64,000 bases of DNA from contig JAYQTA010000002.1 of NCBI GenBank assembly GCA_038147155.1, forward strand, positions 1-64,000, written 5' to 3'. Source of the stretch: Australimonas brisbanensis. Lineage in GTDB: Bacteria > Chloroflexota > Dehalococcoidia > Lucifugimonadales > Australimonadaceae. Both the position numbers and the translations under genes were made by a program. How positions within the stretch are numbered: position 1 is the first letter of the stretch; every line of letters starts with the position of its first letter. The notes below the pieces were generated by a model, which made no database searches, was not told the origin of the DNA, and saw nothing but the letters and a program-made list of their open reading frames with translations. Below, piece after piece: positions 33,909 through 43,084 of this stretch.

Positions 33909-36557
33909 TTACGGGACCAGCGTGCCAGCCTTGTCAGCCCAGACCCAGTAGCCCTTGCCGTTCTCGACGTTGCCGCCGGAGACGACCTTGGTCCAGGAAC
34001 TGGCCTGCGTGTTGTAGGTGTAGACCACCTTCTGCGAGATCGAGCTCATGTACGTGTCCACCGCGGTGGTCGCGCCAGCGGCTCGCTGCTGCAGGTCAGT
34101 CACACCGATCAGGTTCCACCCAGCGATGACCGGGATGGTCGGCAGGGCAGAGGCCGGGTCGCGCTCGGGGATCAGAGTGCTGATGGACTCGAACGTGCCG
34201 GTCTGAATCCAGTAACCGTTACCCGAGGTGATCTCGGTCAGGGTGCCTTCCCAAGCGCCGCCGGTGGCCCGGGTTGCCGTGCGCCACTCGCCGTTGATGT
34301 AGGCAAGAACGGTGCCCGCGTTCATCGTGCCCGGGAGAACCGAGGCGATGGTCGGGTCAGCAGGGTTGGAAGGCAGGGACACGAGGTTCCAGCCGGGCGA
34401 CAGGCTCACCTTGTAGGCGCTGCGCTCGACCACCTCGAACTCGTAGGTGCGGGAGACCTCGTTGCCGACGTCGTCCTTACCCTTGTACTCCAGCTTGTGC
34501 TTGCCGAGAACCAGGCTCTTGGCAGCCACGGAGAAGGAGTCGTCGTCCACACGAGCGGTCTGAGCAAGGACATCCACACCGTCGAGGGTGATGGACACCA
34601 GGGTCACCTTGCCGTGCGAGTCGAACTTGACCGTCTTGTCGTTCGCGGTCAGCGAAGCGACGGTACCGGAGGTGTTGACCGGGCCAGCCGCGCTGGTCTT
34701 GTACTCGCCGCCCTCCGTGTAGTCGATACGGATGAACGGGTTGGAAGACTCAGTCTTGGCGCTGGAACCGGGCTGCAGGGTCTCGGAGGGCGCCGCGATG
34801 GCGTTGTCCAACTCACCCAGCAGGCCACCGTCGTTGAGCTTGATGATGTCCAGGACATCGTTGGCGGAGGGGCCGCCAGAGGAGTCCGAGTCCGTGAAGC
34901 CGGTGGTGAAGCCGGTGTTGGAGGCCTCGTCGGTGCCCTTCACGATGATCGCGACGGTGGACTGGGCACCCAGGCCCATCTCAGCCGCGGTGAAGGTCTT
35001 CTCCCAGGTGTTGGTCGCGCCAGAGACAGCCGGAGCGGCCTGCTGAGCAGCGGCGCTCACCTTGGCGGTGTCGGTCGTGGTCGTCGCCTTGATGTTGGCG
35101 AAGAAGATGGCCGGAGCGGCGGTGAGCTTCTCGTTGGCCACCACGCGCACCGTCAGGCCGGTCTTGCCGATGGGCCGACCGGTCACACCGGTCTCGCCGG
35201 TGATGGTGACGGTGAAGGTCGGCTTGATGCCGTCCGTGGCCGTCTTAGACTCGGTCTGGTTGGTGTTGCCAGCCTTGTCCTTCAGGACGCCGGCCAGCAT
35301 CTCCACCGTGGGCTTGGCGTCGGGGTCCAGGGCAGCGCCCAGGGTCAAGTAGATGAAGTTGTCCACGACGATGACGCCCGTCACGGACTGGTTCACGCCA
35401 CCGACCTTCACGATGAAGTCAGAGGCCTCGACCGTGGTCGAGTCAATCTTGTCGACAGCCCCGGAGGTGACGTTGACGAAGGTCAGCTTCAGGGATTTGT
35501 TAGACGACGCCTCAGCCTTGGCCCCCGAGTCGTACGTCTTGCCGGTCGCCACAGCGTTCAGCTTGGGCGCCTGGTTGTCGATGTCAATCTTGTAGTTGTC
35601 CTTGTACGCCGTGTCCGTGTTGCCCTGGTCCGTGACGGTCTTGTTGCCGACGCGGTCCTTGGCCTCAACGCGCCAGTAGACGGTGCCGACGCTGAGGTTG
35701 GGGCGGTTGAACACGAAGGTGAAGCCACTGGTGGTGGTGGACCAACCGGCGTTGGCCAGCGAGATCTCGTTGGTACCACCGGCGCTGTTGTCAGCGTCCG
35801 CGTCACCGATGTAGATCGCGATGTCGGCCGCCGCACCACCGGACACGGAGATGGGCTCGGCGGAGGTCACACCGTCACCATCCGCGTCAGCGCTCCCAGC
35901 GGGGTCAGCGAGCTTCTCGTTGTCCGCACGCAGGCCGGAGTTCTCGTCCGTGATGACCGCCGAGAAGGTGGACGAGGTGGACGACTGAATCACGCCATGC
36001 GCGGGAGAGGGGTTCGAGATCACGGGACCGTTGGCGTCAACGGTCAGCTCGTGCACGATGGCCCCGTAGGTGATGGAGACCTTCTGCAGGTGCGAGGCCA
36101 CCACGTTGTCGATGGCCGTCGTGGCAGTGGAGACCACCTGGAACTGGCCCTGGAAGGTGCCTGCGGTGGCGGACTCATAGAGCACCAGCTTGTCCTTGCC
36201 GTCAGTGGCAGAGTACAGCTTGACACCCGTGGAGGCGTTCTTGACGTCCACCGTGATGGTGGAACCGGTGGGATCGCTGTCCACCACCTTCACATACACC
36301 TTGTTGAAGGCGCTGGAGGAGTTGGACACCCACAGGGTGTTGCCCACCTTGGTGTCCTCAGAGGGCGAAGCCGTCGCGTCCGCGCCGACAGCCGTGCCTA
36401 GCGTAAAGCCGTTCGCGAACACGCCCGCCCCCAACGTGTCGCTGTTGCTGGTCGTGGACACCGTACCGTCTGCTGCCATGATGGGCAGCGCGATGAGCAG
36501 CGACAGTGCCACTGCCATCAAGGAACCGATAAGCCCTACCTTACTCATAAGTCTCAC
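33909..36557 (-). CDS. S-layer-like secreted surface protein with GWNL modules
   Basis: An 882-residue secreted protein. A signal peptide spans about residues 1-29 (GLIGSLMAVALSLLIALPIMAA). The long body is Thr/Ser/Ala/Val/Asp-rich, low in Arg and Cys, and beta-rich, as in S-layer or adhesin proteins; it includes Ca-site-like DADGDGV (~residue 226) and Big-like repeat segments. The C-terminus has two related modules, SPGWNLVSLPS...GNGYWIQTG (~720-812) and AGWNLIGV...GKGYWVWAD (~813-882). A dedicated promoter and a 175-base leader precede it. The start is GTG 36557 or ATG 36548. No SLH domain is seen. Confidence 0.75.
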   Translation of the reverse strand: MRLMSKVGLIGSLMAVALSLLIALPIMAADGTVSTTSNSDTLGAGVFANGFTLGTAVGADATASPSEDTKVGNTLWVSNSSSAFNKVYVKVVDSDPTGSTITVDVKNASTGVKLYSATDGKDKLVLYESATAGTFQGQFQVVSTATTAIDNVVASHLQKVSITYGAIVHELTVDANGPVISNPSPAHGVIQSSTSSTFSAVITDENSGLRADNEKLADPAGSADADGDGVTSAEPISVSGGAAADIAIYIGDADADNSAGGTNEISLANAGWSTTTSGFTFVFNRPNLSVGTVYWRVEAKDRVGNKTVTDQGNTDTAYKDNYKIDIDNQAPKLNAVATGKTYDSGAKAEASSNKSLKLTFVNVTSGAVDKIDSTTVEASDFIVKVGGVNQSVTGVIVVDNFIYLTLGAALDPDAKPTVEMLAGVLKDKAGNTNQTESKTATDGIKPTFTVTITGETGVTGRPIGKTGLTVRVVANEKLTAAPAIFFANIKATTTTDTAKVSAAAQQAAPAVSGATNTWEKTFTAAEMGLGAQSTVAIIVKGTDEASNTGFTTGFTDSDSSGGPSANDVLDIIKLNDGGLLGELDNAIAAPSETLQPGSSAKTESSNPFIRIDYTEGGEYKTSAAGPVNTSGTVASLTANDKTVKFDSHGKVTLVSITLDGVDVLAQTARVDDDSFSVAAKSLVLGKHKLEYKGKDDVGNEVSRTYEFEVVERSAYKVSLSPGWNLVSLPSNPADPTIASVLPGTMNAGTVLAYINGEWRTATRATGGAWEGTLTEITSGNGYWIQTGTFESISTLIPERDPASALPTIPVIAGWNLIGVTDLQQRAAGATTAVDTYMSSISQKVVYTYNTQASSWTKVVSGGNVENGKGYWVWADKAGTLVP

Positions 36558-36738
36558 TTTCTACCCCCTTGTGGAGCCGATGTGGTCAGGGTCGACAGGT
36601 TGGTTATTCTCATGTCACATGCCGCCCTCCTTCACGGATGGCGCGGCTGGCATGGCGTGCGTGTGGGGTCCCGCGTTGTCTGGGCCGAGGCGAAGGAACG
36701 CATGACACACCCCTCCCCGCACTCCAAAGCCATATGAT

Positions 36739-36768
36739 TTTCTATCAGTCCATTCATGCCGCTGTCAA
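36739..36768 (-). promoter_or_regulatory. Promoter of the S-layer-like gene
   Basis: Minus-strand TTGACA (36763-36768) and TAGAAA (36739-36744) with an 18-base spacer. Transcription from here would give a leader of about 175 bases before the start codon. Confidence 0.6.
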
Positions 36769-37081
36769 GCCGCGGACACGACCACGACCGCCCCGCGTTG
36801 AGCGCGAAAGCGACCGGCCGTACCGCTCTCTCCTGTCCTTGCCCTCCGGGCCTTCCCGTTTCGCGGGAATCAGGCCGTTATGGGCCAGACGGCGTTTATG
36901 ACCGCTGTGCATGGTAGGGTTGGCCCGTAGGGGTGTCAAGTGGTTCTCGCACCCACCAGGCCGGATTTCCAACCCATTTCGCCACGGGCCTGAACGCTCG
37001 TCTCTCCACTCTTATCCCAGGAGCGCCCGGCGCGCCACGTCCGATAGTACGAAACCCGGCGCGCACTCCCCTGCCGGGGAG
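36769..37081. promoter_or_regulatory. Gene-free stretch with a second promoter and hairpins
   Basis: About 310 bases between the rho stop and the S-layer-like promoter. It holds another good minus-strand promoter, TTGACA (36934-36939)-N17-TACCAT (36911-36916), a stem TTCCCG/CGGGAA (36853-36869) flanked by GGCC blocks, and CTCCCC/GGGGAG just past the rho stop. A small open frame (72 codons, minus strand) lacks a ribosome-binding site and family match. Confidence 0.4.
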
Positions 37082-38353
37082 CTAGATCTCCTTGGTGAGG
37101 GTGGTGAGGAACTCGTCGTTGTTCTTGGTGCGAGAGAGCCGCTCGATGACCCGCTCGGTCGCCTCCGAGGCGTTGATGGCATCGGAGGCGATCATGGAGC
37201 TCATGCGCCGCAGCAGGTAGACCTGGCGCAGGGTGAGCTCGTCCAGGAGCAGCTCCTCGCGCCGGGTGCCGGAGCGCTGGATGTCGATGGCGGGGAAGAC
37301 GCGCTTCTCGGCCAGCTTGCGGTCCAGGTGCAACTCCATGTTCCCGGTGCCCTTGAACTCCTCGTACACCACGTCGTCCATGCGCGAGCCGGTGTCCACC
37401 AAACACGCGGCCAGGATGGTGAGGGAGCCGCCCTCCTCGGTGTTGCGCGCTGCGCCAAAGAAGCGCTTGGGCGGGTAGAGGGCGACAGGGTCCATGCCGC
37501 CGGAGAGGGTGCGGCCCGACGAGGGCACCGCCAGGTTGTAGGCCCGGGTGAGGCGGGTGATGGAGTCCAGGAGGATCACCACGTCCCGTCCCTCCTCCAC
37601 CAACCGCTTGGCGCGCTCCAGGCACAGCTCGGCGACCCGGCAGTGGTCCTCCACCGGCTCGTCGAAGGTGGAGGAGTAGACCTCACCCTTGACCGAACGC
37701 TTGACGTCGGTGACTTCTTCCGGCCGCTCACCGATGAGCGCAACCATTAGGTAGAGGTCCTCATGGTTGTTGGTGATGCCTGCGGCGATCTGCTTGAGGA
37801 GGGTGGTCTTGCCCGCCTTGGGCGGGGCGACGATGAGTCCGCGCTGGCCCCGACCTATGGGGGAGAGCAGGTCGATCATGCGGGTGGCCAGGCCCTTGGG
37901 GTCGGTCTCCAGCTTGATCTGCTTGAGGGGGTGGATGGCCGTGAGGTGCTCGAAGGAGGCGCGCCGGCGGCCCGGCTCCGGCAGGTGGCCGTTGATGGCC
38001 TCCACGCGGGTGAGGCCGTAGAAGCGCTCGTTGTCCTTGGGGGTGCGCACTTGGCCCAGCACCAGGTCGCCGGAGCGCAGGTTGAACCGGCGCGCCTGCG
38101 ACTGAGAGACGTACACGTCAGCCTGGCCGGGCTGGCGCCCGTTGTTGCGCAGGAAGCCGTACCCATCGCTCATCAGGTCCAGCACGCCGGAGGCCAGTTC
38201 GTACCCGTCCTCCGCGGCCTCATGCTGCAGGATCGCGTGCAGCAGGTCGTCCCGGGTGGGCGCGGCGGGCATGCCCGCTCCCCCCACGCCCGGCGCAGCG
38301 GCGAGAGCCTTGAGCTCGTCGTCGCTCTTGGAGATCAGTTCGGCGATGTTCAT
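37082..38353 (-). CDS. rho: Transcription termination factor Rho
   Basis: A 423-residue RNA-binding helicase that ends transcription. The RNA-binding domain (SGVLDLMSDGYGFLR...GDLVLGQVR) is followed by the P-loop APPKAGKTTLLKQIA, the Walker B VVILLDSITRLTRAYN and the Q-loop and R-loop segments (VPSSGRTLSGGMDP; RNTEEGGSLTILAACLVDTGSRMD). The start is the ATG at 38353 (MNIAELIS). A 255-base leader and a strong promoter upstream suggest autoregulation, as known for rho genes. Confidence 0.95.
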   Translation of the reverse strand: MNIAELISKSDDELKALAAAPGVGGAGMPAAPTRDDLLHAILQHEAAEDGYELASGVLDLMSDGYGFLRNNGRQPGQADVYVSQSQARRFNLRSGDLVLGQVRTPKDNERFYGLTRVEAINGHLPEPGRRRASFEHLTAIHPLKQIKLETDPKGLATRMIDLLSPIGRGQRGLIVAPPKAGKTTLLKQIAAGITNNHEDLYLMVALIGERPEEVTDVKRSVKGEVYSSTFDEPVEDHCRVAELCLERAKRLVEEGRDVVILLDSITRLTRAYNLAVPSSGRTLSGGMDPVALYPPKRFFGAARNTEEGGSLTILAACLVDTGSRMDDVVYEEFKGTGNMELHLDRKLAEKRVFPAIDIQRSGTRREELLLDELTLRQVYLLRRMSSMIASDAINASEATERVIERLSRTKNNDEFLTTLTKEI

Positions 38354-38677
38354 GCGATGAGGCTCCGTGTGGGTGGCCTGGGCGGTGCGGAACGGCGCGG
38401 TGCGCCGGGGGCGGTGCCTGGCCTGCTGGGGCGTTGGGATGTGCTTAGTGTGTGTGGGAAGAGGGGCGCTGCTGCCGTGGGGTGCGGATGACCGCAGGCC
38501 GACGGGCGCGCTGGCGAGTGATACGCCGTCCGGTTCACCGGATGGGACTGGCCGCTGGGAACTATGAGAGGGGACAGGGGTGAGAGGCCGGGAGGCGCGG
38601 ACGCACCGGGGCCGACACTATAGCGCAGCCGGTGAAGCGGGCGCAACCGCCCACCGCAACGGCGTGGCGGGAACTCG
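38354..38677 (-). promoter_or_regulatory. rho promoter and leader
   Basis: Minus-strand TTGCGC (38641-38646)-N18-TATAGT (38617-38622) would give a ~255-base leader. It contains a TCCGG-TTCA-CCGGA hairpin (38529-38542) and C-rich runs of the kind Rho binds. It also covers the gap between the rho and pyrG genes. Confidence 0.6.
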
Positions 38678-40339
38678 TCACCGCCCCGCCCTGCGCGCAG
38701 CGCCGTTGTCTAGGGGCAACTCGATCTGCCCCCCCTCGCGCACCACATCCTTGGCCGCGCCGATGAAGTCACGGAAGAGCGGGTGCGGCGCCTGGGGGCG
38801 AGAGCGGAACTCCGGGTGGAACTGGGAGCCGACCATGAAGGGGTGGTTGGTCTGCTCCACCACCTCCACCAGCCGTCCGTCCGGCGAGAGGCCCGAGGCC
38901 AGCAGGCCGGCCTCGCCCAGGGACTCGCGGTAGGCGTTGTTGAACTCGAACCGGTGCCGATGACGCTCGAGCACCAACTCTGCGCCGTAGGCCGCGGCGG
39001 CCTTGGTGCCGGAGACCAGGTGGCACGGGTAGTTGCCGAGGCGCATGGTCCCGCCCAGGTCGGTGACGTGGCGCTGCTCGTCCATCAGGGCAATCACCGG
39101 GTCGGGGCTGTGCTCGTCGAACTCGGCAGAGTTGGCCTGGGGCAGGCCCAGCAGGTTGCGGGCGTGCTCGATGACCATCACCTGCATGCCCAGGCACAGC
39201 CCCAGGTAGGGAACGCGGTGCTCACGGGCGTAGGTGACGGCCTGAATCATCCCCTCCACGCCGCGGTAGCCGAACCCGCCCGGCACCACGATGCCTGAGG
39301 CGTGGGCCAGGTGGACGTCCGGGCCGTCGCGCTCGATGTCCTCGGACGGCACCCAGGTGATGTCCACGTCGCGCCCGTGGAAGATGCCTGCGTGGCGCAG
39401 CGCCTCCTTCACCGACAGGTAGGCCTCCGGCAGGTCGGCGTACTTGCCCACGACAGCGATGGGCAGCGCCTCGTCTATCTCCCCCATGCGCTCCACCAGG
39501 GCACGCCAGCCCGCCATGTCCGGCGCCTTGGCGGGCAGGTCGAGGGCGCTGGTGAGCAGGTCACCCATGCCCGCCTCCTCCAGCACCAGGGGCACCTGGT
39601 AGATGTTCTGGGTGGTCACCAGAGGGATCACCGCCTCGGGGCGCACGTCGCAGAAGAGGGCGATCTTCGCCTTGATGTCGTCCGGTATCTCGAAGTCAGA
39701 GCGGCAGGCGATGGCATCGGGCTGGATGCCGATGGCGCGCAGTTCCTTCACCGAGTGCTGGGTAGGCTTGGTCTTGAGCTCCCCGGTGGCACCGATGTGC
39801 GGCAGCAGGGTGACGTGCAGGTAGTAGACGTTGTCGCGCCCCACCTCCCCGCGCATCTGGCGTATCGCCTCCAGGAACGGCTGCCCCTCGATGTCGCCCA
39901 CGGTGCCGCCCACCTCCACCAGCATCACGTCGGGCTGCTGGGCCTCGGCGGCGGCCAGGATGAACTCCTTGATGGCGTTGGTGACGTGGGGGACGATCTG
40001 GATCGTCCCACCCAGGTAGTCGCCGCGGCGCTCCTTGGCGATGACCTGGGTGTAGATCTGGCCCGCCGTGATGTTGGAGCTCTCCGTCAGCTCGATGTCG
40101 ATGAACCGCTCGTAGTGCCCCAGGTCCAGGTCCGTCTCGCACCCGTCCTTGGTGACGAACACCTCGCCGTGCTGGTAGGGGGACATGGTGCCGGGGTCCA
40201 CGTTCAGGTACGGGTCCAGCTTCTGGATGGACACGCTGAGCCCGCGCGCCTTGAGGATGCGCCCGATGGACGCCGCGCTGATGCCCTTGCCCACGGAACT
40301 GACCACGCCGCCCGTCACGAAGATGTACTTGGTGCTCAT
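38678..40339 (-). CDS. pyrG: CTP synthase
   Basis: A 553-residue enzyme making CTP from UTP, ATP and glutamine. The synthetase domain starts MSTKYIFVTGGVVSSVGKGISAASIGRI, with the ATP-binding DPYLNVDPGTMSPYQHGEVFV. The C-terminal class I glutamine amidotransferase has YLGLCLGMQ with the nucleophile Cys and the partner His in SQFHPEFRSRP. The start at 40339 has AGGAGG about 10 bases upstream; the frame runs open to 40375 without support. Promoter and leader hairpin lie upstream. Confidence 0.95.
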   Translation of the reverse strand: MSTKYIFVTGGVVSSVGKGISAASIGRILKARGLSVSIQKLDPYLNVDPGTMSPYQHGEVFVTKDGCETDLDLGHYERFIDIELTESSNITAGQIYTQVIAKERRGDYLGGTIQIVPHVTNAIKEFILAAAEAQQPDVMLVEVGGTVGDIEGQPFLEAIRQMRGEVGRDNVYYLHVTLLPHIGATGELKTKPTQHSVKELRAIGIQPDAIACRSDFEIPDDIKAKIALFCDVRPEAVIPLVTTQNIYQVPLVLEEAGMGDLLTSALDLPAKAPDMAGWRALVERMGEIDEALPIAVVGKYADLPEAYLSVKEALRHAGIFHGRDVDITWVPSEDIERDGPDVHLAHASGIVVPGGFGYRGVEGMIQAVTYAREHRVPYLGLCLGMQVMVIEHARNLLGLPQANSAEFDEHSPDPVIALMDEQRHVTDLGGTMRLGNYPCHLVSGTKAAAAYGAELVLERHRHRFEFNNAYRESLGEAGLLASGLSPDGRLVEVVEQTNHPFMVGSQFHPEFRSRPQAPHPLFRDFIGAAKDVVREGGQIELPLDNGAARRAGR

Positions 40340-40381
40340 GGGCGCGGGGCCTCCTGCGGACGGGGTGCGGGCCACAAAGGA

Positions 40382-40407
40382 AGAGACGGCGCCGGTGCGC
40401 CGTCTCT
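40382..40407 (-). terminator. Leader hairpin before pyrG
   Basis: A 10-bp stem AGAGACGGCG/CGCCGTCTCT with a six-base loop, followed on the minus strand by TTCCTTTGTGG. It lies after panC and 40 bases before pyrG, so it may end panC transcripts or attenuate pyrG. Confidence 0.6.
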
Positions 40408-40491
40408 GGAGGTGCCGTTGGAAGGTGGGGACACTGCGCCGCGGGAGCCCTCAGGGCCGCTCGCGAATACGCTCAGTCCGTGCACGAAGAG

Positions 40492-40520
40492 ATGATGGCA
40501 CCGGCCCCCAGGGGTGTCAA
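40492..40520 (-). promoter_or_regulatory. pyrG promoter
   Basis: Minus-strand TTGACA (40515-40520) and CATCAT (40492-40497), 17 bases apart, just beyond the panC stop. The hairpin at 40382-40407 would lie in the resulting leader. Confidence 0.5.
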
Positions 40521-40527
40521 CCGGGCT

Positions 40528-41361
40528 TCAGTCCAGCACGACGTTGTCGATGAGGCGCACGCCGCCCAGGCGCACGGCGGCCACCAACAGGCCGGGGCCG
40601 CGCTGGAGCGGGGCGAAGGTGTCCGCGTCCACGGCGGCGACGTACTCCACCGCCTCGAAGGCGGGCTCGGCCTCCAGCAGGGCGCGCGTGGCCGACTCAA
40701 GGCGCTCGCGCTGCTGGAAACCGGATCGGAAACGGTCGCGCCCTGCCGAGAGCGCCCTGAACAGTGCGGGAGCCGCGGCGCGCTGCGCGGGGGTGAGATA
40801 GGCGTTGCGGGAGGAGCAGGCGAGCCCGTCCGGCTCGCGCACCGTGGGGCAGACCACCACCTCCATGGGGATGTCCAGGTCCGCCACCAACCGGCGGATC
40901 ACCGCCGCCTGCTGGGCGTCCTTGCGCCCGAAGTAGGCCCTCTCGGCCCTCGCCTGGAGCAGCAGCTTGGTCACCACCGTGGCCACGCCCTCAAAGTGGC
41001 CGGGGCGCACCGCCGCCTCCAGCCCCGCCTCGGCGGGCCCGCCCACCCGCACCGTGGTGGCGAACCCCTCCGGGTACATCACCCCCACGTCCGGCACGAA
41101 GACCACGTCCACCCCCGCCGCCTCCAGCAGCGCCAGGTCAGCGTCCAGCGGGCGGGGGTAGCGCGCCAGGTCCTCGGTGGGCGCGAACTGGCGCGGGTTC
41201 ACGAAGATGGTCGCGCCCACGCCCGCGCACTCCGCCCGCGCGGCCTCGGCCAGGGAGCGGTGCCCAGCGTGGAGCGCGCCCATGGTGGTCACCAACCCCA
41301 CGGGGCGTGGGAGGGCCGCCAGCGCGGCGCGCCACTCGGCGACGGTGCGCACCAGGAGCAT
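40528..41361 (-). CDS. panC: Pantothenate synthetase
   Basis: A 277-residue ATP-dependent ligase joining pantoate and beta-alanine, the last step of pantothenate synthesis. It has the TTMGALHAGHRSL nucleotide motif, IFVNPRQFAPTEDLARYPRPLDAD, FGRKDAQQ and CSSRNAYLTPAQR. The start at 41361 (MLLVRTVAEW) lies two bases after the panB stop, so they are translationally coupled. It is the last gene of the P1 peptidase-DUF2520-panB-panC operon. Confidence 0.95.
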   Translation of the reverse strand: MLLVRTVAEWRAALAALPRPVGLVTTMGALHAGHRSLAEAARAECAGVGATIFVNPRQFAPTEDLARYPRPLDADLALLEAAGVDVVFVPDVGVMYPEGFATTVRVGGPAEAGLEAAVRPGHFEGVATVVTKLLLQARAERAYFGRKDAQQAAVIRRLVADLDIPMEVVVCPTVREPDGLACSSRNAYLTPAQRAAAPALFRALSAGRDRFRSGFQQRERLESATRALLEAEPAFEAVEYVAAVDADTFAPLQRGPGLLVAAVRLGGVRLIDNVVLD

Positions 41362-41363
41362 CG

Positions 41364-42203
41364 CTACCCCTCCTGCTCCGCTTCCAGGGCTGCCAGCACC
41401 TCGGGCTCCAGCGCCCAAGTGTGCTCAGGCGTGGGGAAGGCGCCCGAGCCCACCTCGGCGGCGTAAGCCTTCAGCGCGGTGACGATGGCGTCACCCAGCT
41501 CGGCGTAGCGCTTCGCGTGGCGGGGATGGCGGGGCGTGAGGCCCAGCACGTCGTGCAGCACCTGAATCTGCCCGTCGCACCCCGCGCCCGCGCCGATGCC
41601 GATGGTGGGGATCGTGAGCCGGCGGCTCACCAGGGAGGCGAGTTCGGCGGGCACCGCCTCCAGCACCACGGCGAAGGCGCCCGCCTCCTCCAGCGCCGCC
41701 GCGTCCGCCAGCAGGCGGCGGGCCTGCTCCAGCGAGCGCCCCTGCACCTTGAAGCCGCCCAGCGCGTGGACGGACTGAGGCGTGAGGCCCAGATGGCCCA
41801 TGACGGGCATGCCCGCGTCCACCAGGCGGCACGCCGTGGGGGCCACCTCAGCACCCCCCTCCAACTTCACCGCCTGGGCGCCGCCCTCCTGGAGCAGGCG
41901 TCCGGCGTTGCGCAACGCCTCCTCAGCGCTCACCTGGTAGGTGAGGAACGGCAGGTCCGCCACCACCAGCGCGCCGGGGGCCCCACGCACCACGGCACGG
42001 GTGTGGTGGAGCACCTCGTCCAGCGTGACGCGCACGGTGGTCTGATAGCCCAGCATCACCATGCCCAGCGAGTCGCCCACCAGCACCACCGGTATCCCCG
42101 CCTCGGCCACCAGGCGGGCCATGGCGTGGTCGTAGGCGGTGACGGCGACGATGCGCTCGCCCTTCGCCTTCATCTCGGTCAACTGCAGCGTCCGCACGGC
42201 CAC
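41364..42203 (-). CDS. panB: 3-methyl-2-oxobutanoate hydroxymethyltransferase
   Basis: A 279-residue enzyme that adds a hydroxymethyl group to 2-oxoisovalerate to give ketopantoate, using methylene-THF. It has VAVTAYDHAMARLVAEAGIPVVLVGDSLGMVMLGY, the VKLEGG and MGHLGLTPQS segments. The GTG at 42203 follows the DUF2520 stop by two bases and is preferred; a second GTG two codons later is possible. panC follows. Confidence 0.94.
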   Translation of the reverse strand: MAVRTLQLTEMKAKGERIVAVTAYDHAMARLVAEAGIPVVLVGDSLGMVMLGYQTTVRVTLDEVLHHTRAVVRGAPGALVVADLPFLTYQVSAEEALRNAGRLLQEGGAQAVKLEGGAEVAPTACRLVDAGMPVMGHLGLTPQSVHALGGFKVQGRSLEQARRLLADAAALEEAGAFAVVLEAVPAELASLVSRRLTIPTIGIGAGAGCDGQIQVLHDVLGLTPRHPRHAKRYAELGDAIVTALKAYAAEVGSGAFPTPEHTWALEPEVLAALEAEQEG

Positions 42204-42205
42204 GG

Positions 42206-43084
42206 CTAGCCCTCCCCTCGCCGGAACACCGGCTCCCAATCGCGCTCAGCGCCTGCCCTGCCCGCCCGGCGGGCCAGCTCCACCGACCGGCGGCTCACCG
42301 CCTCGTACAGGGGGCGCAGCTCCGGGGCGCGAGCGTCCACATCGCCCAGGTGCAGCCGCACCGTGCCCGCATCGCCCCGCGAGGTGGGCCCGGTGAGCGC
42401 CGCCTCGGGCCCCGCCGCCAGCACACTCTCCAGCGTGGCGCGGGCCAGCGGGCCGATGGCTGCGAAGGCAGCCTCGCGCGGCAGGCCCGCTCGCTCCCAC
42501 AGCGTCGCCGAAGCGTCCAGCAGCGTGGTCAGGTACCCGCAGCTCATCACCGAGGCGGCATGGTAGAGGGCCCGTGACTCGGCAGGCACCGCCAGCGGCC
42601 GGCCGCCCACGGCCTCGGCCAACGCGCCGAGACGCGCGTACAGGTCAGCGTCTGCCTCTATCCCGAAGGTCACGCCCTCCAGCACCCGGCGCGCATCGCC
42701 GCCCGCCCAGGCCTGCACCGCATCGGAGAGGGTCTGAAAGGGGTGCCAGGAGCCCGTCTGTGCGCCCTGGGCCAGCGCAGGGGCCAGCGCGTCACGGGTG
42801 AGGGCGCCGGAGCAGTGCACCACGGCCTGGCCCGACCGCCAGCGCAGCGCACCGGCCACCTCGGCCACGGCCCCATCGGTGGTGGTCACCAGCACCAGGC
42901 CCGCGGCGTCGGCCGCCTCCTGCGGGGCGCAGGCGCGCGCGCCCCGGATGCGGGAGGCCAGTGCGGCGGCCGAGGCAGGGTTGCGGGAGGCAACCGCGAC
43001 GACCTGCGCGCCGGCGGACGCGAGGGCCGGGCCGATGACCCCAGCCAGGCGTCCGGCGCCGACGAGGGCGATGGTCTCACTCAT
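42206..43084 (-). CDS. Rossmann-fold/DUF2520 protein linked to pantothenate synthesis
   Basis: A 292-residue protein with an N-terminal dinucleotide-binding motif (IALVGAGRLAGVIGPALASAG) and a helical C-terminal half with LYHAASVMSCGYLTTLL, typical of DUF2520. Such proteins are often encoded beside panC, for example in mycobacteria. A reductase role in pantoate formation (no panE is visible here) is a reasonable hypothesis, but no activity is proved by sequence. It overlaps the P1 peptidase gene by four bases (ATGA) and panB follows. Confidence 0.8.
   Translation of the reverse strand: MSETIALVGAGRLAGVIGPALASAGAQVVAVASRNPASAAALASRIRGARACAPQEAADAAGLVLVTTTDGAVAEVAGALRWRSGQAVVHCSGALTRDALAPALAQGAQTGSWHPFQTLSDAVQAWAGGDARRVLEGVTFGIEADADLYARLGALAEAVGGRPLAVPAESRALYHAASVMSCGYLTTLLDASATLWERAGLPREAAFAAIGPLARATLESVLAAGPEAALTGPTSRGDAGTVRLHLGDVDARAPELRPLYEAVSRRSVELARRAGRAGAERDWEPVFRRGEG

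Noticed and set aside
34497..36401. A 634-residue plus-strand frame opposite the S-layer-like gene
   Set aside because: Shadow of a Thr/Val-rich gene; its repetitive Gly/Arg/Asp content reflects the opposite strand.
36754..36972. A 72-codon minus-strand frame between rho and the S-layer-like gene
   Set aside because: It lacks a good ribosome-binding site, it is Arg-rich like non-coding high-GC sequence, and it lies inside the promoter/leader region.
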